Positions 39,101 to 48,303 of a stretch of 64,000 nt of DNA are shown here, piece after piece. Made by a program: the position numbers and the translations under genes. Numbering within the stretch: position 1 is the stretch's first letter; each line of letters opens with the position of its first letter. This stretch comes from Galaxea fascicularis (taxonomy: Eukaryota; Cnidaria; Anthozoa; Scleractinia; Euphylliidae). The DNA lies in assembly GCA_948470475.1 (NCBI GenBank), contig OX419344.1:23954225-24018224 (forward strand), given 5' to 3'. The notes beneath the pieces are model-generated. The model did not search any database. It saw only the letters and a list, made by a program, of their open reading frames with translations, and had not been told where the DNA came from.

Positions 39101-42093
39101 TTGAGAGCAAATGCAGAAGACAGTCTGCCAGCTTGTGAGAAACTTGATTAGTCACTTGGCATCAGACAGTCAGGCAGGGAGTGAGATACTGATGGGGGCA
39201 GTCAATCATTCAATTCAGTGGATCATTTATACAGTAACATATGTTACTCTTTGTTGTTTTATTCTCAAATGACAATGTCCAATCTTTGTAGGTGTAGAGT
39301 ACCCTGCTGTGGTGGAGTACGCTCCTTACCAAGGCGTTCCTAAGAAAAAAGCAAAAAAGGATCCAAAGGTTGGAACCATCCTTGAAGGTGGGGAGTTCAA
39401 ATGGAGTCATAAGAAATGATAGTCCTTCGTAAATGCAAGAATTCATTTGCTTCATGTAGTCTTTGATTCTTCTTTCAGATCCTGACTATCTGGCTTTTAT
39501 TGAGTCTCTCAAGGAAGCCAGTGAACCACCTCCAAGTATTGAGAGCCATTTAGAGGAGATTGAAGCCAAAAAATGTAAGATAAATAATTATCAGTTTTGT
39601 GTTAGCATCACAAAACATCAAATCTAGTAAGTCTGTTTTGTAATCATGTGCTGGGTTTTGATTGTGTGAAAGTGTTCTTGACAATAAACAGGAAACCCAG
39701 GTGAGACCATGCTTGTCGGGAAAAGCAGAAGTATAATGGCATTCAAGAGTTTGCGATTCAGAAATGGTTGGGCTGTAGTGACAGTATATTTTCTTATTGC
39801 TCAATATTTAGAGATAGTGACAAGATGTTGAAGCATCTGATGGCAATATAATAATGCAAAGATTTGATGAAAAACTGAAAGATCAAGCTGCAAGGTCTGG
39901 GGTTCCATTCCCTATCCTTGCCCATCACTCCTTCATGAGATATGCATGTGCAATAAAAGGTACAGAATTTTTACCTTTTGGCTTTTCCTGTAGCTTCCTC
40001 CAGTTCTGCAAAGATAAGTACACCCTTACTGGAGTACATGAAAATGAAGAAGAGTTCACGAGGGAGACCAGTGTCAACTGTAAGTACTGACAGTGAGCAT
40101 TTATCTGGATTGAATTAGGTTAGACAGAAGGGTAACCTAACAACACCTTTGCCTTTTTATTAGCGTGGAACTCCAGAAAAGAAACGAAGGGCAGAAAGAG
40201 AGGAGCCCTCAAAGGTACACATGTTATTGCCTTGTCACACTCATGATCTGCAGATAAGAGTAGTCTACATTGCAGGATAGCTACTGTGTAACGACCTAAT
40301 CAATGATCACTTGCAACATCCTACTGCCCTGTGCAGATCATTCCCCAGTCTGGTTTAGTTGCATGTATATGTTGTGGCTCAAATTTTTCTTTGGTTTAAA
40401 AATTTTCAAACCAGTTTAACTTTGATTTCTCTTTGTCTTAGAGTCATTACCATAATCTGAGACAAAAGAAAACAAAAATTAAACTGGTTTGAAAAATTTT
40501 AAACCAGAGATAAATTTGAACCGCAACATATACCCCATGCCATTTACTTCATTGTGGGCCACCATGTCCTTATTATAGTTTTACCTGGGGCATAGAACCC
40601 TTTCTGAACATCATTTACATCAAGGGCACCACCATTTGTTCATTTGCTGTTTTTCCAGTTCTGTGTCACAAACCTTTGGGAATCACTGTCTTTTTTTTTG
40701 TCAGTATTGAGAAATTATTGGGATGCTATTTCCCTTTACTTTATCCTTTTTATAGTCACCTAAGAAAGGTTCTACATCAAGTATGTCTTCCAACAAAGAT
40801 GCAAAAGGTACCAGTGGTCAGCAGTCTCCCAAAGAAGAAAAGCCAAAAGATGAGTAAGTCTTTCAGCTGTTATGTGACTTGAGAAACAGCTCTATGCTGC
40901 TGACATGTTTAAGTGTGGGCACAGGGTGCTGCTCCCATTACATTTGCTATGTTGTAAAAAAGGATTACCACATGGTGCCAGAAGTGGGATACAAAGTCAG
41001 GCCCACATTTGGAAACCAGAAATTCAGTGATCCAAAAGAATTGACCTTAGAACAAACAACATAACTTGGTCTCTTCTGTTTAAGGCAATGATTCTGTATA
41101 ATGAAAAAGTGATTTACAGAACTTGTCAATAAGTGTTCTATGTATTTGTGTTTCTCTTTTCCTGAGTTCCTGAGAACCACTTGGTGCTCTACGAAAGTGA
41201 GTTAGTTTATGATTTCGTCCTCATAGTAGGAAAGATGCTAAAAACAAAGATGAGGGCCGCAGAAAGGATGAACTGGATAAAAAAGGAACAAGAGATGCAA
41301 AGGTATCAGTTAATTAATTTTTAACAAGGTACACGGAAACTTTGTTAATCAACTGAGTTGATAATGTAAATTGGCCACCGTAAAGAGGTGAAAAAGCTGA
41401 CATTTCGTGCTTTAGCTCTTCGTCAGAGCTAATATAAAGGGCTACCGCGCGAAACGTCAGCTTTTGATGGTCAATTTACATTATCAACTCAGTTGATAAA
41501 ACCCGGCAAAATTTCGTGTACCACTCCACCAGCGATAGGCTCGATTTCCAGCCATTTTGGTAGTGCGGGTTGCCATCCCCCTCCCAAGCCTACACCACCG
41601 ATGCTGCACCACAGTTTCTTTAAAATCTGACTCTCTTTATACTTTTCAAGAATGAACTTGAGTCGATATTGAGAAGAGTTTGTTGTTATCCTCTGTAAGG
41701 TATAGAGTGTAATGCTGTTTTATGTTTTGTCTAGGCTGCTCCACCTTCTAAAGAAAAGTTCGACTCAAAACCGCCGCCAAAAGGAAAGGAAGAAAAGGTT
41801 AACAGGATCTGTTCGTTCATGTGCCATTGCTGTTTTCTATAAATCTGCAGTTAGGTTTACGTCTAACTGACTTGAAGTTAAGTACTAACACTAACATTTT
41901 GCATTTGAAAAGGGAAACATGCAACTGATTCAACTTGAATGGTTTGGGCGAGTTCTTTCCAACCAACCATAATATCAAATGAACAATGATCCTCGCAGTT
42001 GTGAATGCAATTTATGCGATTGCATAAGAAGCCTGAAAAAAATTCAGAACTTCAACGGGGTTTGAACCCGTGACCTCGCGATTCCGGTGTGAT

Positions 42094-42130
<37 letters not shown>

Positions 42131-44142
42131 AAGCAGGTCAATTGTGGGTTCATATGTTCCCGTGAAAGGGATGAAAGCGAATGATGTATATGAAATAAAT
42201 CAGCAGTTCATATATGATTTATTTCATAAGCATCATTCACAACCATAATATGCGAATCAAGTAGCAAATGATTAGTTTCCAGATCTAATTAAAAACTGTT
42301 ATTTTTTGCCAATACCTCTATCCATTCTTGCACATCACACCTGTCCTTAGGGGCGACCTGATTCCGGAAGAGGATACGGAAGGCGAGCTGACAATCGACG
42401 ATCTGACGACCGCCGTCCGGAAGACAGGCGAGCCAGTAATCAAAGAGACCGAAGGGATAGCACCGAAAGTTCCGGAAATGATCGCGGACGAGATGAACGC
42501 TACCGAAAAGAAAGTGGAAGTGATAGCGGTCGAAGAGACCGAAGACCCGACAGTCGACGGGATTCGCGACCCGAAAGCAAGCCGAAGGATAGGGAACCTA
42601 TGTCGAAGGCTTCCAATTCTGACAAGGGCGGAAAGTCAAGAAAAGAACTGGAAAGGGAAGTGGGAAGTTCCACAATGAAGGAAAAAGAAAAGAAGGATAC
42701 AGAAAGCTCGGCCGTCGCTAATGAAAGCAAACCTCCAGCAGAGGAAGCGAGGGGTCCGCCTAAAGAGGAGAAAAAACGTAGCGAGGCGGAACGGCGAGTA
42801 CGTAACAAGGTAAGTCGGGAAAGACCAGGCTTTGTGTCTGTTGTTTGATCACATGCTATCTTGAAGACAGTGGGAATGTATATCGAGTAGACTTATTGCC
42901 AACTCGACTTATATGAGCGGACTTTGAGGAAAGCTATATTAAGCCCTGCAGTCTAACAATGGCGAAAAATGCAGTGATAATCGTACGAGGGCAACAAAGA
43001 CACGCCCGAGAGGCGTATACACCATAATTTGATCACACAAAGTGACTAGATGTGTTTTGAAAATAACGAGCGAAGGAAAGTATACCATGTGCGTCCTGTG
43101 TCGTAATCTCATATTTTCAGGACCAAGAGACTTTCACTGTTGATTTTGAAATGAACCTTTTAGGTACCTTGAACTGTTTGTATCTAGATCCAAGGTCGAT
43201 GTTTTCAAGCTTACACTGTATTATATTTCAGTATACTCAATTTAGTTGACATTGGTTCATATTTTGTATCAGGATCGCCCCGACAGAGCAATTTACCAGC
43301 CAAGATCGGCTGGTCGGGGAAGCCCAAGATCAGACGCCCCAAAAACAGCAGAGGCTACAGCAGGTTAAAGTTCGTTTCTTTATTTCGTGGCAAGGTAGAA
43401 AGTAAGGTTCTAAACCCAGCTTTGTGTTCTACTGATTCGTCTGTTTTGTGATTCTGACACGGGATTCACGTAACGTGCGCAATCGCATTATCGTTGTCCA
43501 CTATTGCAGTAAACCCGGAAGTTGACGGAAACGTTTGATTACACTGAATTGAGGATTCGGTGTTCTTCGGTCTCCGGACTCCGATTCCAATTCTTTTGAT
43601 CGCGGAAACTAGCTCTAACTCTTCCTGGATTGTACTTGTCTGTAACGGTTTGATGTCAGTCGAAAGAATCAGAGCAAACGTTCCGTATGCTGCGCTTTTT
43701 TACAACCCATCTGGAAAACCGCCAGAACTCTGAGTTTACCGCAACAAGGCTTTGGTTTTTCACATCGTGTTTCAAAATGATGTGACCTCGATACTCTTCA
43801 TTCAGAGCTTTTCCTCAAAGTTTGTAAATGCTTTTGTAAATGTTATTTCAACGTTTTTGCTTCTTGCTTGTAGAAAAAGATAAAAGCAAGGAATCGAGGA
43901 CAAAAGAAAAAAGCCGTGAATCTGAACGTGATACAAGGAAAAATCGTGATCGGGATCGTGACCGATACCGTGACGATCGAAGAGAGCGGGACAGAGATCG
44001 AAGAAGTGACCGTGACAGAGACCGTGAAAGGCCGCGAGACAAGACCCGTGACCGTGAACCAGTGAGTAAGAGGGTGCGTGACACAGGGTCTTTAAAAGAA
44101 GAACGGGATGATAAGGGTAAAGGTGACTCAGAAAGCAAGTGA
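36110..44142 (+). CDS. UPF3: UPF3 nonsense-mediated decay factor, 13 exons
   Basis: Exons: 36110-36184, 37216-37322, 37658-37764, 39292-39387, 39479-39574, 39994-40079, 40164-40214, 40756-40853, 41227-41302, 41735-41797, 42351-42809, 43273-43363, 43874-44142; 557 residues, open through all junctions. UPF3 bridges the exon junction complex to UPF2 and marks mRNAs with premature stops. Exons 2-6 encode the RNP-type Smg4/UPF3 domain (VVIRRLPPSFTEDQLKEEL, SRAYINFKNRDDIIKFRDQF, EYPAVVEYAPYQ, DPDYLAFIESL, TPLLEYMKMKK). Exons 7-11 are Lys/Glu/Arg-rich. Exon 12 begins DRPDRAIYQPRSAGRGSP, matching the EJC-binding motif of UPF3B (KDRPAMQLYQPG). Unusually, exon 13 adds about 90 residues of Arg-Asp/Arg-Glu repeats (RDRDRDRYRDDRRERDRDRR) after it. 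A single UPF3 gene before the vertebrate 3A/3B split is expected. Confidence 0.94.
36268..36900 (-). mobile_element. tRNA-derived SINE copy 1, split by a nested insert (UPF3 intron 1)
   Basis: The tRNA-like head is 36764-36835 on the minus strand: box A TAGTTCAGTTGG, box B GGTTCAAATCC, with acceptor GGCTTCA pairing with TGAAGTC and a likely GGT (Thr) anticodon loop. The distal part (TGATCCTCGCAGTTGTGAAC at 36268) is separated from the head by about 430 bp absent from the copy at 41984. The insert is bounded by TTTAT on both sides. Confidence 0.8.
36296..36725. mobile_element. Insert nested in the SINE
   Basis: About 430 bp interrupting the SINE. It has a direct repeat AATCTGCTCC at 36339-36361 and a palindrome GTTATTCACCGGCCTTGG... 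/ CCAAGGCCGGTGAATAAC at about 36643-36720. A TTTAT duplication flanks it. Family unknown. Confidence 0.6.
38038..39026 (+). mobile_element. Decayed PIF/Harbinger transposon (UPF3 intron 3)
   Basis: A 989-bp element with inverted ends AGGGACCTTTAGCA / TGCTAAAGGTCCCT, flanked by ATT on both sides (3-bp duplication, as in PIF/Harbinger). It carries the transposase-like remnants listed at 38217-38813. Confidence 0.8.
38217..38813 (+). pseudogene. Harbinger-type transposase/nuclease remnant, frameshifted
   Basis: The first part (38217-38471) reads MASFKELRDLLAICYDSK... then DFRFQKEHIARLAQALQLP, the N-terminal region of HARBI1-like nucleases. After a frame change near 38465 the second part (to about 38660) continues with RYSDMIPLFSQPVSVISLVT and FDIHGHRKTQWNQN, again Harbinger-like. 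Beyond that the sequence no longer resembles the family, so the DDE catalytic region is missing. It cannot encode an active transposase. Confidence 0.75.
41341..41640 (+). mobile_element. Hairpin-bearing retroelement-like insert, copy 2 (UPF3 intron 9)
   Basis: A relative of 22560-22797: GATAATGTAAATTGGCCACC... / GGTCAATTTACATTATCAAC, inner arms AAAAGCTGACATTTCG / CGAAACGTCAGCTTTT, and the tail GATGCTGCACCACAGTTTCT. The inner loop is inverted relative to copy 1, placing CTGACGA on the minus strand. No clear target duplication was found. Confidence 0.75.
41984..42235 (-). mobile_element. tRNA-derived SINE copy 2 (UPF3 intron 10)
   Basis: The minus-strand tRNA-like head at 42048-42119 folds as a cloverleaf: GGCTTCA / TGAAGTT acceptor, box A TAGCTCAGTTGG, box B GGTTCAAACCC, T-stem ACGGG/CCCGT. 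It is followed by a SINE body (TCAGGCTTCTTATGCAATCG...). A TATGAAATAAATCA / TGATTTATTTCATA palindrome lies at about 42189-42230. The tRNA anticodon stem has mismatches, so it is a SINE, not a tRNA gene. Confidence 0.82.
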
Positions 44143-44344
44143 TTAACAAGAACTCAGAGAAAGAAAGGACATTTACAAGGAAGTGAACAAGTTCTTCCCT
44201 CCAAAGAAAAAAATAACTTTATTTCCTTGCAGTGTAAATGCATGGATCATGTACATATTAAGTAAAAAAGAATTTAACTATTGGTTTCATTAAGTAAGAT
44301 TTTCTTTTGAAAGGTGCTAAAGTTTTTTGTCTTATCATTACTGT

Positions 44345-44350
44345 AATAAA
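44345..44350 (+). terminator. Polyadenylation signal, UPF3
   Basis: AATAAA about 200 bp after the UPF3 stop codon; the likely end of the 3' UTR. Confidence 0.55.
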
Positions 44351-44714
44351 GTCACGTTAACTACAGGCCTTTTTCATTTATTTCTGCCTACCTCTCTCGT
44401 TGTCTTTTATGAATTCTTGTGCTTCCATTTTTTATGTGATTCCAATTTTCTCTTGAGTGAACTCTTGATGTGTTCAATGGTATATAAGACTGTCAAATTT
44501 CCTTATCCAAACCCAATATATAGAACTGACATAAGGTGGGAAAGCACCGTCACCCTTGTGAGTGTGGTCCTGAGAAGGACTATTTTTGGTGACATTGACT
44601 GACATTAATTGGAGAACTGAAGTCATCATCAGAGTCAATGGTTAGCAACTGACCTCTACCTAAACAAGGATCAGGATTTCCATAAACCACAAGAATTCCA
44701 CTGTTTCCCTTGTA

Positions 44715-44891
44715 TAGAGCGTTTTCACCCACGTGACCAGCGGCAAAATTGGTTTAATGAAACAAAAGAAAGTATTTGTATACAAATAGAGTTCAATTCC
44801 CAGTGGGTTAGTTTGGTACACCAATATGGCCGCCGTTCCTTTGTTTTGGAACACCAACATGGCCGCCGTGACGTAATGTGAAAACGATCTA
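44715..44891. mobile_element. MITE family M1, copy 2
   Basis: A 177-bp copy of the element at 6906, with ends TAGAGCGTTTTCAC / GTGAAAACGATCTA and the same two ATGGCCGCCGT boxes. Confidence 0.9.
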
Positions 44892-45704
44892 TACAGTTTT
44901 AGCCAAGTGGCAAAAAATACGTGATTGGACATGGAAACTGCTCCTCTCCCCTGTCTGTTGAGTTATTGCATGGAAGACAAGCTTTGCCCACACATGGGTG
45001 TATATTAATTTTATATGTCCACTACCCTGTGAAAAAACAAGGCCAGCTTAACATATGGGGTGTCATAAGCCTTCTCAATAAATATTCTATTGTCACCATT
45101 GATGTTGGTCTGATGAAGTCATTGTTGAATGGACTCTTGTTCTTAAAGTGAGCTGGCATTAATTCACACAGTCATCAACATTAACTTTGTCCCAAAGCAA
45201 ATCATATGAAACCATAATTGCCGATGCATATGATACCCTCGCGATTGAAGAGTCTGCCAGACCCAAGAACGCAGAGTAGAGTTTGTCTTCCTGTAAATAA
45301 GTCATCATGGCACACAGCACATGCATATTCATTAATGACATCAAACCGACATTTGTCGTATGTTCTGCTATATGCTTAGATCTAGCCTCTACCATGAAGA
45401 AAAACCACACCAGTAAACTTGGAGGCATCGCTAGACAGGTTCTTTTGTGAATAGACATGAACGGAAATATCAGCAATTGTTGTGTCCTTTATATACAGGG
45501 AGGGTTCTTCTGGAACTGTTCTGGGATGCCCCAAAAGATTTATGGATGTAACGAATGTCATTTATCAAATCTCCAATTCCAAGCAGTGATGCAGTATATG
45601 CCTAGAATGAGATTAGCTAGAGGGCACTGGCTTTTTATCAATCACACAGCAATGTTTCAACCCCTTAAGTCCCAATTTATCAATGCACATATTCTCTACA
45701 CAGT

Positions 45705-45815
45705 TAGCCTGCAAGCTGGCTCTCATAGGTGCCAGGGATACAAAAAATGAGCCGGGAAGCACCGGACCCCTCGTACCCGCATCACCTTTGCAATTGAGAG
45801 CCTGCGCACAGGCTA
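45705..45815. mobile_element. Foldback family F3, copy 2
   Basis: The ends TAGCCTGCAAGCTGGCTCTC and GAGAGCCTGCGCACAGGCTA are inverted. It is the same length class (111 bp) as 11630-11740 and shares the CATAGGTG / ATCACCTTTG inner box. Confidence 0.75.
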
Positions 45816-46517
45816 CTACATAGTCTGCACATTGTTACCCATACAGTGATACATAGTTGGGAGATTTTGCTCTGTCAAGACATTTTTAGTGATCATTTGT
45901 TTCTTTCCCACAACCTGTCTGTCTTAGTGAGGAGAGAGAATGAAAGCAGAATGTGGATGCTTTGATTGAATTAAATGGTTTCAACCTGAGGACTGATTGT
46001 CACAGGTTATAAGGATAAGTGTAGACAGTGTTTGTAGGGAAAAGAGTGGTCACGTTAGAATTTGAGGATGATTCTAACCCTTGTTTTCAATGCTTCAACC
46101 TTGGCTATTAGGAATGTATTTAGAAACCAAAGGGATAACCTTCAACAAAATGTAGGCCAGGGTAATGAATTAATTCCTTTAAATGTGTCAAGAGGTAACC
46201 AATCTGAGAACCCATGCATGTGAGTGTCAGAACACCATGCACCATGCATGCATCCCACTCCCAGTCCTACAGCTCGTAAAACCCCACTTAACATCTTACA
46301 GATTATTGATTAACTGTATTGCATTGTCTAACGCACTCCCTCAAAAATCTGGAACTAGCTATCTCAAATGAAATATAAAGAACATGATAAAACAAGCTTA
46401 TTTCAAATGCTAAGATCCTCACACCATTACAAGTCCAAACATTCGAAGGCTGTGGTCGGACCAGATCGGATCGGATCGGACTGGCAAAACCCGGACCGGA
46501 TTAAAGAAAGTCGGATC

Positions 46518-46557
46518 ATGGTAATGATAATGATAATGATAATGATAATGATAATGA
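46518..46557. repeat. (AATGAT)n microsatellite
   Basis: Six or more AATGAT units directly before the SINE at 46558; this looks like the SINE's simple-repeat tail. Confidence 0.9.
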
Positions 46558-46930
46558 GGGATTTATATAGTGCTTTAATTATCCCAAGGCTCAAAGCGCT
46601 TTACAACACTTTATGGGGGACTTTGCAAGACTGCGTTTAAGGCGCAAATTGCAGTCACGCAGTTAACAATCTTATAAGAATGAATACACAGAGGATGCAC
46701 AGGTGCCCCCAGAACAGAAAAAGTTATAGACCATCATACCGGGGACTACGTCCTTACTCTTTCCGAACAGTGTGTGGGTTCTTTAACGTCCCACACCAGT
46801 ACTGTGAGACGGGACCTTCTGCAAATGGTTAGACTAGAAAGTCTAACCATTTGCAAGGGGAAGTGGTCATGGCCATTGTTGCTCACCCAAGCAAAACAGC
46901 CCCGGCATCGCTTCAGTGTGGGACTGAAGG
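46558..46930 (-). mobile_element. SINE-like repeat (GCGCTTTACA class)
   Basis: Starts GAGGGATTTATATAGTGCTT, then CAAAGCGCTTTACA, and later GTGTGGGTTCTTTAACGTCC and GAGACGGGACCTTCTGC, words typical of a widespread invertebrate SINE family. The simple repeat at the left end suggests minus orientation. A short inverted pair CAAATGGTTAGACT / AGTCTAACCATTTG lies at 46823-46853. Confidence 0.6.
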
Positions 46931-47223
46931 GTTGGCGCCATCAACACTTGTCCCCTCAACCATTTAATGACAAATCAACCAACGGTTACAGTAAATCAAA
47001 CACCATTAAACTCTTGATACGCTATGTAACAGAGGAGAAAAACCATGTGGTGGGTGGGTGGGGTAAAAACAATTGAAAAATCACCTTTCACCGTTACTGG
47101 AAGATGTGAGGAAAAACTGTTTGTTCAAGCACTTAACTAAGTGGTAAACAAGGTAAACGTGATCGGCCCACAAGAGAGGCTTATATTATTGGTCAATGCG
47201 TAGCGTGCACTTGCTAATAATTA

Positions 47224-47342
47224 ACAATTATTGGACGAGGTTGAGCAAAATATCGTGATTTGTCTGTGGCGAGCAGATCTATTATTTGCCGAAGCCGAAG
47301 GCTGAGGCAAATAATTGATCTGCGAGACACTGGCAAATCACG

Positions 47343-47373
<31 letters not shown>
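47224..47373. mobile_element. Foldback family F2, copy 2
   Basis: ACAATTATTGGACGAGGTTG... and ...TTCAATAATTGT termini, with inner arms AAATATCGTGATTTG / CAAATCACGATATTT; the same family as 15842-15990. Confidence 0.85.
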
Positions 47374-47376
<3 letters not shown>

Positions 47377-47450
47377 ATCATTCGATCACCAAGTTTGTTT
47401 TGATACTTTTTTTTGGGAAGCGGAAAGCGTGCGCTGCTGGCAGAAATCAA

Positions 47451-47627
47451 TAGATCGTTTTCACTCACGTGACTAGCGGCCATATTGGTTTGATGAAACA
47501 AAAGAAAGCATTTGCTTAAAAATAGAGTTCAATTCCCAAAGGGTCAGCCTGGTACACCAATATGGCCGCCGTTCCTTTGTTTAGGTACACCAATATGGCC
47601 GCCGTGACGTCATGTGAAAACGATCTA
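47451..47627. mobile_element. MITE family M1, copy 3
   Basis: TAGATCGTTTTCAC / GTGAAAACGATCTA ends and two ATATGGCCGCCGT boxes; 177 bp. Confidence 0.9.
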
Positions 47628-47629
47628 TA

Positions 47630-47798
47630 GGCCATTTCCGAGTTTATCTCTGCCTCCTCTTCGAAGCGAGTCTAAGTGCGAAGTTTTTGTGATGGTAATT
47701 AGTTCTACTTTACATACGAATGAAATCTAATTTTCATAACAAAAACTTCGCACTTAGACTCGCTTTGAAGAGGAGACAGACATGAACTCGGAAATGGC
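47630..47798. mobile_element. Long-arm foldback element
   Basis: Arms of about 60 bp: GGCCATTTCCGAGTTTATCT... and ...CATGAACTCGGAAATGGC, including CTCTTCGAAGCGAGTCTAAG / CTTAGACTCGCTTTGAAGAG, around a roughly 45-bp loop. It abuts the preceding MITE. Confidence 0.88.
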
Positions 47799-48303
47799 TT
47801 CCTTCTCAGTTAAATAATTTATTCTAGCGTGGTTGCAATTGCGCATGAGCAGAATATTATTTGATATAATTGGCTGCCAAAAATAGTTGCGTCAATTAAC
47901 GATAGAAAGTACCAGGAAAAACGCTCGTAGGCGTAGGAACAATACTTGAAAGGATCAAAAGCGGGAAGGTCAATTGAGCTAAACATCAAACAAAGTCAAA
48001 TAACACTTCAGAATTATTATCGTCAAGAAGCAACGCTTGGTCCGCCATGATGGTAGGAGAGAGAACGTGAGAGAATGAGGACGACTCCTTTACCCAATCA
48101 ATCAGTTTGATCGGCAAGAACGTCATGGTAAGCCAAATATGTAAATCCATATTCCTCTATTGTCCTGATCTATTGTCCTGTAAATGTACTTTATTGTCTT
48201 CTTTTATATGTGCTCTAAATGTGGGCTAGCATGAAGTTTTTGCCGTTTGATCGGTGGTTAGTCCCACTGGTCTCTAACCGGTCGGTCTAAAGAACCCCCA
48301 GAG

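Larger units (their letters stand above)
44143..48303. other. Intergenic between UPF3 and the esterase pair, repeat-rich
   Basis: No gene supported. Mobile elements at 44715, 45705, 46558, 47224, 47451 and 47630 are listed separately. A 105-codon minus-strand frame at 45159-45476 is open but unrecognised. (CGGAT)-like repeats lie near 46465-46500. Confidence 0.55.

Noticed and set aside
39854..40090. 78-codon plus-strand frame in the UPF3 region
   Set aside because: The true UPF3 exon (39994-40079) uses another frame, giving TPLLEYMKMKK after a good acceptor.
42048..42119. Minus-strand tRNA gene
   Set aside because: It folds as a tRNA but has anticodon-stem mismatches, sits in a longer repeated unit and has a second copy at 36764, so it is a SINE head.
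42500..42808. Ser/Leu-rich minus-strand frame opposite UPF3 exon 11
   Set aside because: Antisense shadow of an Arg/Lys/Glu-rich coding exon; the same holds for 43848-44138.
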